Source: Cohnella terricola
GTDB taxonomy: Bacteria > Bacillota > Bacilli > Paenibacillales > Paenibacillaceae
Assembly: GCF_007786475.1 (NCBI RefSeq)
Contig: NZ_VNJJ01000001.1
Span: forward strand, 1 to 64,000
Direction of reading: 5' to 3'
Length of the DNA: 64,000 nt
Below the pieces are notes generated by a model. That model saw only the letters and a program-made list of their open reading frames with translations. It had not been told where the DNA came from and did not search any database. Numbering within the stretch: position 1 is the stretch's first letter; every line of letters starts with the position of its first letter. A program made the position numbers and the translations under genes. Shown here piece after piece: positions 27,576 through 38,213 of the stretch.

Positions 27576-30242
27576 ATGTCCGAAAATCAAAAAAGCCCAA
27601 ACGTCGAAATGCCAACGACTTATGACCCGACGAGCGCGGAGCAAAAATGGTACGATACTTGGCTGCGCAGCGGATATTTCCAAGCGGGAAAACGGCCCGA
27701 CGCGCCTAAATACACCATCGTCATCCCGCCGCCCAATGTGACCGGCATGCTTCATATTGGCCATGCTCTGGATTTCACGTTGCAGGATATCCTGATTCGC
27801 TTTAAGCGGATGCAAGGATTCGACGCCTTATGGGTTCCGGGGACCGACCATGCCGGGATCGCTACGCAGACAAAAGTCGAACAGAAGCTTCGCGAAGAAG
27901 GAAAAACCCGCTACGACCTTGGCCGGGAAGATTTCCTGGAGAAAGTGTGGGAGTGGAAAGAGCTGTATGCGGGTACAATCCGCGAACAATGGTCCAAGAT
28001 GGGCCTAAGCCTTGATTATTCGCGGGAACGTTTTACGCTCGACGAAGGTCTGTCCAAGGCCGTTCGCGAAGTTTTCGTGCGCCTGTACGACAAAGGACTG
28101 ATCTACCGCGGCAAACGGATCATCAACTGGGATCCGGCGGCGCGTACCGCGTTGTCGGATATCGAGGTTGAGTATAAGGAAGTCAACGGCCATCTGTATC
28201 ATCTTCGTTATCCGCTAGCGGACGGAAGCGGCCATATTACGGTCGCGACGACGCGTCCGGAGACGATGCTCGGAGATACCGCAGTTGCCGTCCACCCGGA
28301 TGACGACCGCTACAAGCATCTGATCGGCAAAATGATCCTTCTTCCGATCGTTAATCGCGAGATTCCGATTATCGGCGACGAATACGTCGAGAAAGAATTC
28401 GGCAGCGGCGCAGTCAAGATTACGCCCGCGCACGATCCGAACGATTTCGAGGTCGGTTCAAGACATGATCTGCCGCAGATTACGGTCATGGACGAAGGCG
28501 GCCGGATGAACGAATTCGCCGGTCCTTATCAAGGTTTGGACCGTTCCGAATGCCGTAAAGCGATCGTAAAAGATTTGCAAGAGCAAGGCGTGTGCATTCA
28601 GATCGAGGACCATGTGCATCAAGTCGGCCACAGCGAGCGCTCCGGAGCGGTCGTTGAGCCTTACTTGTCCACGCAATGGTTCGTGAACATGAAGCCGCTC
28701 GCCGAGAAAGCAATCGAATCGCAGAAATCCGGACAAGGCGTTAATTTCGTCCCGGATCGATTCGAGAAAATCTATTTGCACTGGATCGAGAACGTTCGCG
28801 ACTGGTGTATCTCCCGTCAGCTTTGGTGGGGACATCGCATTCCTGCATGGCACCACGAGACGACGGGCGAAGTATACGTCGGCATGGAGGCGCCGGAAGG
28901 AGCCGATCAGGCGGATTCGCCTTGGAAGCAGGACAACGACGTACTCGATACGTGGTTCAGTTCTGCGTTGTGGCCGTTCTCCACGCTCGGCTGGCCGGAC
29001 GACAGTGAGGATCTGAAACGATTCTATCCTACGGATGTGCTCGTGACGGGCTACGATATTATTTATTTCTGGGTCGCGCGTATGATTTTCACCGCCTTGG
29101 AATTTACCGACCGGATCCCGTTCAAGGACGTGCTCATCCACGGTCTCGTGCGCGACGCGGAAGGACGCAAAATGTCCAAGTCGCTTGGCAATGGCGTCGA
29201 TCCGCTCGAAGTCATCGAGAAATACGGAGCCGACGCGATGCGTTTCATGATCTCGACCGGCAGCACGCCGGGGCAGGATTTGCGCTTCAGGTTCGAGAAA
29301 GTCGAGCAAGCGCGCAATTTCGCCAATAAGATCTGGAACGCGTCCCGGTTTGCCCTAATGAATCTTGGAGGTTTCTCGCATGATCAGATCGACCTAAGCG
29401 GGGAACTGTCGACCGCGGATCGGTGGATTTTGCACCGCTTCAACGAAACCGCGCGGGATATTACCCGCTTGATGGAAAGCTACGAGTTCGGGGAAACCGG
29501 GCGATTGCTTTACAACTTCATCTGGGACGATCTGTGCGACTGGTATATTGAATTTTCGAAGCTTACGCTGTACGGCGAAGATCCGGCGGCGAAGCGCAGC
29601 ACGCAATCCGTGCTTGCTTACGTGCTCGATCGCACGCTCCGTTTGCTGCATCCGTTCATGCCTTATCTCTCCGAGGAGATCTGGCAGCATCTGCCGCACG
29701 AGCCGGGGGAGACGATCATGCTGGCCGCATGGCCGGAGTATCGCGCGGAATTCGAAGCGGCGGGTTCGGTCAAAGAGATGGAACTGCTCATGGAAGCGAT
29801 TCGCGCCGTTCGCAACATTCGCGCGGAAGTGAACGTGTCGCCGGGCAAAAAGATCGAGCTGCTGCTTAAACCGACCGGGGAAGCCGAGGAAGCGATTTTC
29901 GCGCGGAACGAGATATACATCCAGCGATTCTGCAATACGTCCGCCTATGCCCTCGATCGGCTGCTGACACCTCCTGAAAAAGCGATGACGGCCGTCATCA
30001 CCGGTGCGGAGCTTTATCTTCCGCTGGCTGGTCTGATCGATATCGCACAGGAAATCGCCCGCTTGAACAAGGAGTTCGATAACCTGAACGCCGAAGTGGA
30101 ACGCGTGGAGAAAAAGCTAGGCAATGAAGGATATATCGCCAAGGCGCCGGCCCACGTCGTCGAACAAGAGCGTGCTAAAGGTCAGGATTACCGCGAGAAA
30201 CGGGACAAAGTGCTGGCAAGAATCGCCGAGCTTCAAGGGTAA
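27576..30242 (+). CDS. valS: Valyl-tRNA synthetase
   Basis: ValS charges tRNA-Val and edits misactivated threonine. The 888-residue class I synthetase has HIGH as [16 protein letters not shown] near residue 45, and the editing domain with [24 protein letters not shown] lies in [14 protein letters not shown] near 530. An anticodon-binding domain and a C-terminal coiled-coil arm ([27 protein letters not shown]) complete it. The in-frame ATG at 27552 is rejected because TTGGAGG at 27557-27563 serves the ATG at 27576. A T-box leader controls it, and folC follows 18 bp later. Confidence 0.98.
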   Translation: MSENQKSPNVEMPTTYDPTSAEQKWYDTWLRSGYFQAGKRPDAPKYTIVIPPPNVTGMLHIGHALDFTLQDILIRFKRMQGFDALWVPGTDHAGIATQTKVEQKLREEGKTRYDLGREDFLEKVWEWKELYAGTIREQWSKMGLSLDYSRERFTLDEGLSKAVREVFVRLYDKGLIYRGKRIINWDPAARTALSDIEVEYKEVNGHLYHLRYPLADGSGHITVATTRPETMLGDTAVAVHPDDDRYKHLIGKMILLPIVNREIPIIGDEYVEKEFGSGAVKITPAHDPNDFEVGSRHDLPQITVMDEGGRMNEFAGPYQGLDRSECRKAIVKDLQEQGVCIQIEDHVHQVGHSERSGAVVEPYLSTQWFVNMKPLAEKAIESQKSGQGVNFVPDRFEKIYLHWIENVRDWCISRQLWWGHRIPAWHHETTGEVYVGMEAPEGADQADSPWKQDNDVLDTWFSSALWPFSTLGWPDDSEDLKRFYPTDVLVTGYDIIYFWVARMIFTALEFTDRIPFKDVLIHGLVRDAEGRKMSKSLGNGVDPLEVIEKYGADAMRFMISTGSTPGQDLRFRFEKVEQARNFANKIWNASRFALMNLGGFSHDQIDLSGELSTADRWILHRFNETARDITRLMESYEFGETGRLLYNFIWDDLCDWYIEFSKLTLYGEDPAAKRSTQSVLAYVLDRTLRLLHPFMPYLSEEIWQHLPHEPGETIMLAAWPEYRAEFEAAGSVKEMELLMEAIRAVRNIRAEVNVSPGKKIELLLKPTGEAEEAIFARNEIYIQRFCNTSAYALDRLLTPPEKAMTAVITGAELYLPLAGLIDIAQEIARLNKEFDNLNAEVERVEKKLGNEGYIAKAPAHVVEQERAKGQDYREKRDKVLARIAELQG

Positions 30243-30260
30243 CGGAGGTTGAACGGCTAA

Positions 30261-31649
30261 ATGACGAACGATAATCTCTCGGCGGCGTCCGCTTTTCGGA
30301 CGGCGGAAGAAGCGATGGCCTGGATTACCAGTCTGACTTCTTTCGGCATAAGACCGGGAATGGAACGAATACAACTGCTCATGGAAAGGTTTAATCACCC
30401 TGAGCGGAGGCTGAAATTCATTCATGTGGCTGGTACTAACGGTAAAGGTTCTGTGTGTGCGTATTTAACAAGCGTTCTGCTTCGGAGCGGTTATGACGTG
30501 GGGACGTTCACGTCTCCTTATCTCACCTCGTATTCCAATCGGCTGCAGTACAACGGACAGGATATTGAAGACGACGTTCTGGTACGTCTCGCGAACTTGC
30601 TGAAGCCTGCCGCGGAAGAATTGGAGGCCAGCGAGTTCGGGTCTGCGACGATGTTCGAAGTTACGACGGCGCTTGCCTTGCTCTACTACGGTACGGTTGC
30701 TTTCCCCGATTACGTCGTATGGGAAACGGGACTAGGAGGACGCTTGGACGTGACGAATATCGTGACGCCGATCGTCAGCGTCATTACGAACGTCGGCCAT
30801 GACCATATGGACGTGCTCGGTCCGACGCTTACGGATATTGCCCGGGAAAAGGCGGGAATCATCAAGCCCGGCGTTCCCGTCGTGACGGCTGTCTCCCAGC
30901 CCGAAGTCGTCGCTGTCGTCGAGGAGACGGCACGCGCCAAGCAGGCCACGGTCTACCGCCTTGGAGACGAATACTCTTATGAGACGTTAAGCGTCGCCGA
31001 AAATGAGCAAAAGTTTTCTTTTCAAAGCCAATTCCGTGCTATACAATCGTTAACGTTAACCATGAACGGAGAGCATCAGATCGAGAACGCGGCGACGGCC
31101 GTGATGGCTTTGGAAGTGCTTAGGCAGTATTATGCGGTAATTGTGGACGACGAGCATCTGGAGACCGGATTGCGCGAAACGTCTTGGCCAGGAAGGCTCG
31201 AGATGGTATCAGACGATCCGAGAATTTTGCTCGACGGCGCGCACAACCCGGAAGGCATGGAGGCACTCAGCCGGGCCCTCCGGACTGTGTACCGTTTCGA
31301 TCGGTTAAATGTGATGATGGCGATGATGCCGAATAAGAATCATGAGCATTCTTTGCGGCATATACTACCAATGGTGGATACGCTTGTGATCACGGAACCC
31401 GATTTTCATAAGAAAATGAACGCGGTCGATCTGGCTGCCGTCGCCGAAGGGCTGCGATCGGAGTTGAACGGACCGCAAAAAGTGATCGTAGAGCCGGATT
31501 GGCGCCGTGCCCTGGAATTGCTGACCGAAGCTTCGGCTTCGTCCGACGGCAACGAAAATACGCTAAACGTGATCACCGGAACGTTGTATTTGATTGCGGA
31601 CGTCCGTTCGTGGCTGATTCATGGAAAGAAATCTGAAAAAGGCTGGTGA
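30261..31649 (+). CDS. folC: Bifunctional folylpolyglutamate synthase / dihydrofolate synthase
   Basis: FolC adds glutamate to dihydropteroate and to reduced folates. The 462-residue Mur-ligase-family enzyme shows the P-loop [15 protein letters not shown] near 55-69, the omega-loop region [19 protein letters not shown], and the C-terminal substrate segment [20 protein letters not shown] precedes the ATG. The valS-folC order matches B. subtilis; cotranscription from the T-box promoter is likely. The end of the gene overlaps the annotated murC start by 29 bp, or meets it if murC begins at a later TTG. Confidence 0.96.
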   Translation: MTNDNLSAASAFRTAEEAMAWITSLTSFGIRPGMERIQLLMERFNHPERRLKFIHVAGTNGKGSVCAYLTSVLLRSGYDVGTFTSPYLTSYSNRLQYNGQDIEDDVLVRLANLLKPAAEELEASEFGSATMFEVTTALALLYYGTVAFPDYVVWETGLGGRLDVTNIVTPIVSVITNVGHDHMDVLGPTLTDIAREKAGIIKPGVPVVTAVSQPEVVAVVEETARAKQATVYRLGDEYSYETLSVAENEQKFSFQSQFRAIQSLTLTMNGEHQIENAATAVMALEVLRQYYAVIVDDEHLETGLRETSWPGRLEMVSDDPRILLDGAHNPEGMEALSRALRTVYRFDRLNVMMAMMPNKNHEHSLRHILPMVDTLVITEPDFHKKMNAVDLAAVAEGLRSELNGPQKVIVEPDWRRALELLTEASASSDGNENTLNVITGTLYLIADVRSWLIHGKKSEKGW

Positions 31650-33048
31650 AGCGTTGTTGCGGACCGCTGAGCACGTACATTTTATCGGTATCGGAGGCTA
31701 TGGCATGAGCGCCATCGCCCGGGTCATGCTGGAGATGGGATACCAAGTGTCCGGATCCGATGTGGCGCGCCAGGAATTGACCGACAAACTGGCGGCCAAA
31801 GGAGCTCAAATCTATATCGGCCACGAACCGGAGCATGTCCGGGGGGCCGATCTAGTCGTTTATTCGACGGCGCTATCCAAAGATAACGTCGAACGGCAAG
31901 AAGCTGAACAATTGAACATACCCGTTCTTCACCGGGCCCAAATGCTTGCTCGTCTTCTTAACGACCGGACGGGCGTCGCCGTAGCCGGTGCGCACGGCAA
32001 AACGACAACATCGTCGATGATTGCTCTTGTTATGGAAAATTGCGGACTCGATCCGACTTACATTATCGGCGGAGAGATCGTCAACGTCGGTACGAACGCG
32101 AAGGCGGGTAACGGCAAATTCGTCGTAGCGGAAGCTGATGAGAGCGATGGTTCTTTCCTTCAGTATGAGTCCGCCATCGGGGTCGTCACGAACATCGAAG
32201 CCGATCATCTTGAGAATTACGACGGGGACTTCGGCAAGCTGAAGGCGGCTTATGTATCGTTCCTTCGGAATATTCGGCCGGATGGCTGCGCCGTCGTATG
32301 CATCGACGATGAGAACGTCCGCGAGCTGCTCCCTCAAGTTCAAGATAAGCGAATAATTACTTTCGGCATGGAATCGGATGACGCCGAATATACGGCGACG
32401 AACATCGAGCTTGGGGACCGCTGCGTGTCCTTTACGGTCAGTCACCGGAATGACGTGTTAGGTCAAGTCGAATTGTCGGTTCCAGGCAAGCATAACATGT
32501 ACAACGCGCTCGCTACGACGATCGTCTGTCTCGAGGCGGGGATTCCATTCGCGTCGATCGTGGAAGCGATCCGCGAATTTCGCGGTGCCAAGCGGCGGTT
32601 TCAAGTGCTTGGCGAAGTGAAGGACATGCTGGTGGTCGACGATTACGCCCATCATCCGACGGAGATTCAAGCTACGATTCAAGCCGCGAAAGCGACAGGA
32701 AAGCGGATTATCGCAGTATTCCAGCCCCAGCGCTATACGAGAACGTATTTTTTGCTGGATGCTTTCAGCCGGGCTTTCTCCGACGCGGACGAGGTCATGA
32801 TCACCGATATTTACTCGCCGGCGGGCGAGCAGAGAATCGAAGGCATCGATTCCCGCAGACTCGTGGAACTGATTTCTCAGAACAGTAATCCGAACGTGTC
32901 GTACATTCCGACGAAGGAAGAAGTGCGCGACTTGCTCACGCAACGGGTCGCCCCGGGAGATCTCGTGCTGACCATGGGTGCGGGTGACATTTGGAAAACG
33001 GCAGTCGAGCTCTCTCGATTGCTTCGCGAACGCGAGAATGAACAATAA
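31621..33048 (+). CDS. murC: UDP-N-acetylmuramate--L-alanine ligase
   Basis: MurC adds L-alanine to UDP-N-acetylmuramate, the first peptide step of peptidoglycan precursors. The product of up to 475 residues has the UDP-binding [14 protein letters not shown], the ATP P-loop [12 protein letters not shown], and the C-terminal [14 protein letters not shown] and FQPQRYTRT segments. The ATG at 31621 lies inside folC without a clear ribosome site. TTG at 31654 or 31657, after GGTGA, would avoid the overlap and give the shorter N-terminus starting near [11 protein letters not shown]. The start is therefore uncertain. In B. subtilis murC is at another locus, so its place after folC is a lineage difference. 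Confidence 0.95.
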   Translation: MERNLKKAGEALLRTAEHVHFIGIGGYGMSAIARVMLEMGYQVSGSDVARQELTDKLAAKGAQIYIGHEPEHVRGADLVVYSTALSKDNVERQEAEQLNIPVLHRAQMLARLLNDRTGVAVAGAHGKTTTSSMIALVMENCGLDPTYIIGGEIVNVGTNAKAGNGKFVVAEADESDGSFLQYESAIGVVTNIEADHLENYDGDFGKLKAAYVSFLRNIRPDGCAVVCIDDENVRELLPQVQDKRIITFGMESDDAEYTATNIELGDRCVSFTVSHRNDVLGQVELSVPGKHNMYNALATTIVCLEAGIPFASIVEAIREFRGAKRRFQVLGEVKDMLVVDDYAHHPTEIQATIQAAKATGKRIIAVFQPQRYTRTYFLLDAFSRAFSDADEVMITDIYSPAGEQRIEGIDSRRLVELISQNSNPNVSYIPTKEEVRDLLTQRVAPGDLVLTMGAGDIWKTAVELSRLLRERENEQ

Positions 33049-33064
33049 AGTTTCTCATTACCGT

Positions 33065-33098
33065 ACCTCTGCCAATTGCGATTGGCGGAGGTTTTTTG
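33065..33098 (+). terminator. Intrinsic terminator after murC
   Basis: ACCTCTGCCAAT pairs with ATTGGCGGAGGT around a TGCG loop and is followed by TTTTTT. Confidence 0.93.
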
Positions 33099-33169
33099 TT
33101 ATCGTTCATATTTGTCTCTTGTCTCTCATATTGTAAATTACTAGATTGAGGGACAAGGGGAGACGCCGC

Positions 33170-34435
33170 ATGCCATCCAACGCCAGAATGACGATTCGTT
33201 TCGAGCCGCCCGCCAAACCGAAACAGCCTTCGGCTTCCGGAGAGCGGCATGCCGTTCGGCAACCGATTATCGAGCTCATAGAGCCGGATGAGAAGCCTGC
33301 GCTGGTTAACAAAGAGGCGAGAATGGGATTCACCTCATGGAACAGTCCCTATCAAGACGATATTCATGCTTTGGAAGAGATTATCCGAAGAACGGATACC
33401 GATCACCATAGACAGCCGATCATCGTTCGCGAAGTTAAAGAAGAAGCTCAATATGACGAGATCGTCGTCAGCGATGCCGCGCGAATTCCGAAAGACTCGG
33501 AAGACCTGAGGGAGGGCGGTTGGTATTCGCATCTGGGAACGCTGGAGCCGGTGAAAGAGACCGGACCGTCTTGGGGGCGAGTGATTCTATCCGTGGCCGC
33601 GGCGATCGGGACCGGAATCCTGTTCGGATATATGGTGTTGAGCTTGTTTACCGGGGCACCGCTGTTTCCAGGTAAAACGGATACGATGCTCCCCGTTCAA
33701 GCGACGATGGAGAAACCGTCCAAGACGAATACCTCCCCCGCGTCTTCGCAGAATTCTGCCAAAGCGGGGAGTTCCAATACCGCCGGCGTTACGCCGCCAT
33801 CCGCGCAAACGGCTTCCGTACCGGTCGTCGAAGTTGCGGGATCCAATTATTACTTGCTGCAATTCGGCGTCTTCAAAAGCAAGGAAAGCATGGAGACGGC
33901 GGCTCGGCAATTGCGGGATAAAGGAATTTCGGCCGCGACCGATGTCAGCGACGGATATCGCGTATACGCTGGCGCGGCGACGACAAGAAGCGATGCGGAG
34001 CTGCTAGCCGCCGTCATGCCAGGGATGGACATCTATGTTAAAGCCGAGAAACAGGAGGCGCTTGCCGTCTCGACGGACGCGCTTTCGCGGGAAGGAGCGA
34101 AATTCATGAACGCAAGCGCGGATTTGATTCGGAAGCTCGTTCTGATGTCCGGGGCGGGAATCCAAGAAGATCAGGTCCGGAAGTTCGGCAAGGAGGATAT
34201 GGCATCTTTGCAAGATATCGCTCAGGCGTGGTCGAAGATATCGGGGGCCGCGGACAAGATGGGGAGTGGGAGATCGGAAAACGCCGGCATTGTCGTACAA
34301 GCGCTGAATTCCGCCCTTGCTTCGGTTGCGGATTATAACGAAAAGCCAACGAGGAAGCTTCTGTGGAGCATCCAGTCCGACGCGATGAAGGCGCTCCTGA
34401 CAGACCGTCATATCCGTGCCGAGCTCGGATCCTAA
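33170..34435 (+). CDS. spoIIB: SpoIIB-like SPOR-domain membrane protein
   Basis: In B. subtilis SpoIIB localises to the sporulation septum and helps engulfment. The 421-residue product has a cytoplasmic N-terminus (1-136), one membrane helix (about 137-160), and a Ser/Thr/Pro linker (175-220). A SPOR domain at about 224-290 starts SNYYLLQFGVFKSKESMETAARQL and should bind denuded glycan. A C-terminal extension of 130 residues makes it longer than the B. subtilis protein. The ATG at 33170 follows AAGGGGAG; a TTG at 33146 is rejected. The gene sits between the folC unit and maf, where B. subtilis has spoIIB. comC, which precedes spoIIB in B. subtilis, is absent. Confidence 0.8.
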   Translation: MPSNARMTIRFEPPAKPKQPSASGERHAVRQPIIELIEPDEKPALVNKEARMGFTSWNSPYQDDIHALEEIIRRTDTDHHRQPIIVREVKEEAQYDEIVVSDAARIPKDSEDLREGGWYSHLGTLEPVKETGPSWGRVILSVAAAIGTGILFGYMVLSLFTGAPLFPGKTDTMLPVQATMEKPSKTNTSPASSQNSAKAGSSNTAGVTPPSAQTASVPVVEVAGSNYYLLQFGVFKSKESMETAARQLRDKGISAATDVSDGYRVYAGAATTRSDAELLAAVMPGMDIYVKAEKQEALAVSTDALSREGAKFMNASADLIRKLVLMSGAGIQEDQVRKFGKEDMASLQDIAQAWSKISGAADKMGSGRSENAGIVVQALNSALASVADYNEKPTRKLLWSIQSDAMKALLTDRHIRAELGS

Positions 34436-34480
34436 GCCGCGAGATCGTGGAGCGACATCGCATATCGGGACTTTAGTATG

Positions 34481-34510
34481 GGACAGCCTGCATCGCTCAG
34501 GCTGTCTTTC
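34481..34510 (+). terminator. Probable terminator after spoIIB
   Basis: GGACAGCCTG with CAGGCTGTC forms a 9-bp stem, followed by TTTCGCTTT. Confidence 0.65.
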
Positions 34511-34520
34511 GCTTTACACA

Positions 34521-34549
34521 TTGTGCGTCTTGTTAAGGCAACGTATAAT
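34521..34549 (+). promoter_or_regulatory. Candidate SigA promoter for the DUF4321-maf-radC unit
   Basis: TTGTGC at 34521-34526 and TATAAT at 34544-34549 have a 17-bp spacer, 41 bp before the next start codon. Confidence 0.6.
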
Positions 34550-34589
34550 GAAAGAATGGGTGTCAAAAAATGGTGGGAGACGGGGAAAA

Positions 34590-34832
34590 ATGAAGAAAAA
34601 CGGATGGATTTTACTCTTGTTTATCTTTCTTGGGCTGATTGCCGGCGCATTAGTCGCGAATTGGCTTCGAGAAGTTCCGGGCCTCGCCTTTTTGACCCGT
34701 GCCCTCGAAGTGAACTGGTCGCCGGCGGCGGATTTGTCGGTCATCAGATACAGCTTCGTCATCGATATTCGATTAAGTTTGCTGAGCGTAATCGGGGCGA
34801 TCGTCGCGATATGGCTCTACCGTAAAATGTAA
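34590..34832 (+). CDS. DUF4321 family small membrane protein
   Basis: An 80-residue protein with two membrane helices, one at residues 6-25 and one near the C-terminus (LLSVIGAIVAIWLY). Between them lies a conserved-looking segment REVPGLAFLTRALEVNWSPAADLSVIRYSF. Length, topology and place before maf match the DUF4321 family (PF14209); its function is unknown. The start at 34590 is supported by GGGAG and GGGG upstream; longer in-frame starts would run through the preceding terminator and promoter. Confidence 0.85.
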   Translation: MKKNGWILLLFIFLGLIAGALVANWLREVPGLAFLTRALEVNWSPAADLSVIRYSFVIDIRLSLLSVIGAIVAIWLYRKM

Positions 34833-34853
34833 TGCGAAAGGAAGAGTCTGAAG

Positions 34854-35465
34854 ATGTCTTCTGCTATTCCGGCTAAGCCGCGGCTTGTGCTAGCCTCCGC
34901 TTCACCTCGCCGGCAAGAATTGATTTCTTTGCTTGGTCTTCCCGTGCGGGTCATGCCGAGCGGCGCCGCGGAGGATACGCCCGAGGAGTGGTCTCCCGGA
35001 CAGATCGTCGAGGAACTTTCGTTGCGGAAGGCGCTCGCCGTAAAAAAAGAACTAACCGAACCATCGGATGAATCGTCTATTGTAATAGGCAGCGATACGA
35101 TCGTCGTGTTGAACGGAATCGCGATGGGCAAACCTAAGGACGAGCTGGAAGCCGTACATATGCTGAGGCAGCTTTCGGGAAAAACGCACGAGGTTTATAC
35201 GGGCGTATCCTGCGTAAAGGTGTCCGACGGCAGAACCGTAACTTCCCATCGCGTGACGAAAGTCCGGATGAGAACGTTGACGGACGATCAGATTGCTCGA
35301 TACGTGGCAACGGGAGAGCCGATGGACAAGGCAGGGGCGTACGGCATTCAGGAAGTCGGAGCCTTGCTGGTCGAATCTATCGAGGGAGACTATTTTAACG
35401 TAGTCGGTCTTCCCGTGTCGCTCCTGGCCGTTCTGTTGGAACAATTCGAGATTACCGTACCCTGA
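34854..35465 (+). CDS. maf: Maf-family nucleoside triphosphate pyrophosphatase
   Basis: Maf proteins hydrolyse dTTP, UTP or modified nucleotides; overproduction in B. subtilis blocks septation. The 203-residue protein has the signature LVLASASPRRQELISLLG near residues 11-28. It also has GSDTIVVLNG and the YTGVSCVKV and GAYGIQEVGALLVESIEGDYFNVVGLP segments. AAGGAAG precedes the ATG. It is followed by radC and mreBCD, the classic maf-radC-mreB order. Confidence 0.96.
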   Translation: MSSAIPAKPRLVLASASPRRQELISLLGLPVRVMPSGAAEDTPEEWSPGQIVEELSLRKALAVKKELTEPSDESSIVIGSDTIVVLNGIAMGKPKDELEAVHMLRQLSGKTHEVYTGVSCVKVSDGRTVTSHRVTKVRMRTLTDDQIARYVATGEPMDKAGAYGIQEVGALLVESIEGDYFNVVGLPVSLLAVLLEQFEITVP

Positions 35466-35517
35466 ACGTTAAAGCCAATCCCGCGGCCGACGCGGCTATC
35501 GAAGGCAGGTTAACGCC

Positions 35518-36207
35518 GTGGAGCAGAGATCTTTTCGCATACGCGAAATTCCTTTCGAGGAAAGGCCGCGGGAACGCATGCAGCAATACGGGGCGGAGGC
35601 TCTCAGCCACGCGGAGCTGCTGGCGATTTTACTTCGTACGGGCTCATCTAACGAATCCGCCGTGCATTTGGCCCAGCGCATTTTGAACGAAAGCGGGGGC
35701 TTGCGCAGACTGGCGGAGAGCAATTGGGAAGAATGGACGTCGATCCGCGGTATCGGCCCGGCGAAGGCGCTGCAACTGCAGGCCTCGATCGAGCTCGGAC
35801 GCAGGGTTGCGCGTTCCAAGCTTCCGGAGATGATCAAGATTTCCTGCCCGCAGGATGCGGCGGATCTTCTAATGGAAGAGCTGAGACATCGCCGCGAAGA
35901 GCATTTCGTTTGCCTATTTCTAAACACCAAAAACCAGGTGATCGGTCGACAGACGTTATCGATCGGCAGCCTGAACGCTTCCATCGTCCATCCGAGAGAA
36001 GTGTTCCGGGCGGCTATACGGCGCAGCAGCGCCGCGATTCTCTGCGCGCATAATCACCCTAGCGGGGATCCGACTCCGAGCTCGGAGGATCTTCAACTAA
36101 CCAAGCGATTGGGGGAAGCCGGACAATTGATCGGAATCGAATTGCTCGATCATTTGGTAATCGGTGACAATCGCTTTATTAGTTTGAAGGAGATGGGTTG
36201 CTTATAA
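35518..36207 (+). CDS. radC: RadC-family JAB1/MPN-domain protein
   Basis: A 229-residue protein with N-terminal helix-hairpin-helix-like region (SIRGIGPAKALQLQASIELGRRV) and a C-terminal metalloprotease-fold domain. The zinc motif is AHNHPSGDPTPSSED near residues 176-190. The name RadC is historical; the biochemical function is not established. The start is GTG behind a modest GCAGG site. A promoter for mreB lies across its last codons. Confidence 0.93.
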   Translation: MEQRSFRIREIPFEERPRERMQQYGAEALSHAELLAILLRTGSSNESAVHLAQRILNESGGLRRLAESNWEEWTSIRGIGPAKALQLQASIELGRRVARSKLPEMIKISCPQDAADLLMEELRHRREEHFVCLFLNTKNQVIGRQTLSIGSLNASIVHPREVFRAAIRRSSAAILCAHNHPSGDPTPSSEDLQLTKRLGEAGQLIGIELLDHLVIGDNRFISLKEMGCL

Positions 36208-36213
36208 TATAAT
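36184..36213 (+). promoter_or_regulatory. Candidate SigA promoter for mreB
   Basis: TTGAAG at 36184-36189 and TATAAT at 36208-36213 have an 18-bp spacer; a second overlapping TATAAT lies at 36203-36208. The elements overlap the end of radC. Confidence 0.55.
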
Positions 36214-36293
36214 AAACAAGATTGTCCCCGACGACTGACACGCATCCTGAGGCGTCAACATAGCAGTCGCGGTTAAAGCAGGAGGTAACTAAC

Positions 36294-37322
36294 ATGGTTG
36301 GAGGATTTACGCGGGATTTGGGAATCGACCTTGGAACCGCAAATACGCTCGTTTACATGAAGGGAAAAGGAATTGTCGTCAGAGAACCGTCCGTGGTCGC
36401 TCTGCGTACCGATACAAAGAAAATCGAAGCGGTCGGTTCCGACGCCAAGAAAATGATCGGACGTACGCCGGGTAACATCGTAGCCATTCGTCCGATGAAG
36501 GACGGGGTAATCGCGGACTTCGAAACGACGGCGACAATGATCAAATATTTTATCCGTCTGGCCCAGAAGCCTCGGGCGATGTTCCCTCGCCACCCGGACG
36601 TCATGGTCTGCGTGCCGTCGGGAATTACCGCCGTTGAGAAAAGAGCGGTGGAAGACGCCACGAAACAAGCCGGGGCGCGCGAAGCCTATATTATCGAAGA
36701 GCCGTTCGCCGCGGCGATCGGCGCCGATCTGCCGGTATGGGAACCGACGGGAAGCATGGTCGTCGACATCGGCGGCGGCACGACGGAAGTCGCGGTCATC
36801 TCGCTCGGCGGCATCGTGACCAGCAAATCGATCCGCATCGCGGGCGATGAGATGGACGATGCGATTATCTCTTATATTAAACGGCTGTACAATCTGATGA
36901 TCGGTGAAAGGACGTCCGAGCAGCTCAAGATGGAGATCGGATCGGCCATGCCGTTGGAGCGGGTCGAATCGATCGAAATTCGTGGACGGGATCTCGTGAC
37001 CGGATTGCCCAAGACGCTGGCGATTACGTCCGATGAAATCACGGAGGCTCTGTCCGATACGGTCAATTCGATCATTGAAGCCGTTAAAGCGACACTCGAG
37101 AGATGTCCTCCCGAGCTCTCCGCGGACATTATGGATCGCGGAATCGTACTTACCGGAGGCGGAGCGCTGCTTCGAAATTTGGACAAGATGCTTGCACGCG
37201 AGACCGGCATGCCTGTATTGGTAGCCGATAACCCGCTCGATTGCGTGGCGATCGGAACGGGCCGCGCGCTCGATAATATTCATCTTTTCAAAACCAAAGG
37301 CGGCTCCCGATCCAGCCGATAA
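36294..37322 (+). CDS. mreB: Rod-shape-determining protein MreB
   Basis: MreB is the bacterial actin that organises lateral-wall synthesis. The 342-residue protein has the phosphate-1 loop [13 protein letters not shown] at residues 9-21. Phosphate-2 ([19 protein letters not shown]) lies near 160, and the adenosine motif [11 protein letters not shown] near 285. AGGAGGTAAC precedes the ATG. It heads mreB-mreC-mreD-minC-minD, the same order as in B. subtilis. Confidence 0.98.
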   Translation: MVGGFTRDLGIDLGTANTLVYMKGKGIVVREPSVVALRTDTKKIEAVGSDAKKMIGRTPGNIVAIRPMKDGVIADFETTATMIKYFIRLAQKPRAMFPRHPDVMVCVPSGITAVEKRAVEDATKQAGAREAYIIEEPFAAAIGADLPVWEPTGSMVVDIGGGTTEVAVISLGGIVTSKSIRIAGDEMDDAIISYIKRLYNLMIGERTSEQLKMEIGSAMPLERVESIEIRGRDLVTGLPKTLAITSDEITEALSDTVNSIIEAVKATLERCPPELSADIMDRGIVLTGGGALLRNLDKMLARETGMPVLVADNPLDCVAIGTGRALDNIHLFKTKGGSRSSR

Positions 37323-37343
37323 TTATTCAGGACGGGAAAGTTG

Positions 37344-38213
37344 GTGAGCGCGATCTTTCGTTTAATGCGTAATAAGCGTTTGTTTATTCTCATGATCGGG
37401 CTGATCGTGTTTATCGCGCTCATGGGATTTACGTTAGGCCGGACGCGATTGACCTGGCCGGAAAAATTCATTAACGACGCTTTCGGGACTGTGCAAGGAG
37501 TATTGTACCGGCCGGTCGGAGCGGTCGCGGATTTCTTCCGCGATCTCGGCCGGCTTTCCGATGTCTACAAAGAAAACGAGCAGCTTCGCATGACGGTCGC
37601 CCAATATACGCAGGACCAGATCAGATTCAACGAACTGGAGACGAATAACAAGCGGCTGCAAGAAGCGCTGGATTTCACGGAACATCAGAAAAACATGGAT
37701 AACTACCGTTACCTGATCGCGCAGGTCATCGGGAGTACTTCCAACCCATACGAGAAGACGATCACGATTAACCGCGGCAGCAAAAACGGCGTCAAGCCGG
37801 GCATGGCCATCAGCACGGTGGACGGACTGATCGGACTCGTCAGCAAGGTGAAAAATTTCACTTCTACCGTTACTTTGGTTACGAGTTTGGATGCCAACAC
37901 TTCGAAAGGCACCCCGGTGTCTGCATCATTCCTTAGCAAGCCTGATTCTTTCGGAATTATAGAATACGATGCGGAAACGAGAACGCTGCAGATGTCGAAG
38001 ATCGATGAGAAAGACAAGCCTGCCGAAGGAGACAAAGTCGTTACGTCCGGCTTGAGCAGCTTATTCCCTAAGGGAGTCATCATTGGGACGGTCAAGAATA
38101 GCCAGGTCGGGGACTTCGGATTGACGTATACGGCAACGATCGAACCGGCCGCGAAATTCGACCATCTCAGGGAAGTGTTCGTCATTGTCGTTCCCGAGGT
38201 GGATGAGCCGTGA
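37344..38213 (+). CDS. mreC: Rod-shape-determining protein MreC
   Basis: MreC links the MreB filaments to the cell-wall synthases. The product of about 289 residues has a membrane anchor near residues 12-32 (LFILMIGLIVFIALMGF). A coiled coil (about 75-115, VYKENEQLRMTVAQYTQDQIRFNELETNNKRLQ) follows, then the extracellular beta domain (GSKNGVKPGMAISTVDGLIGLVSKV). The start is either GTG at 37344 or TTG at 37341; AGGACGG at 37330-37336 is better spaced for the GTG. Its stop overlaps the mreD start. Confidence 0.95.
   Translation: MSAIFRLMRNKRLFILMIGLIVFIALMGFTLGRTRLTWPEKFINDAFGTVQGVLYRPVGAVADFFRDLGRLSDVYKENEQLRMTVAQYTQDQIRFNELETNNKRLQEALDFTEHQKNMDNYRYLIAQVIGSTSNPYEKTITINRGSKNGVKPGMAISTVDGLIGLVSKVKNFTSTVTLVTSLDANTSKGTPVSASFLSKPDSFGIIEYDAETRTLQMSKIDEKDKPAEGDKVVTSGLSSLFPKGVIIGTVKNSQVGDFGLTYTATIEPAAKFDHLREVFVIVVPEVDEP

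Noticed and set aside
28458..29309. Minus-strand open frame of 283 codons inside valS
   Set aside because: Shadow of valS with no start signal.
36273..37283. Long minus-strand open frame opposite mreB (336 codons)
   Set aside because: mreB is unambiguous on the plus strand; the antisense product is Arg/His/Asp rich and resembles no protein.
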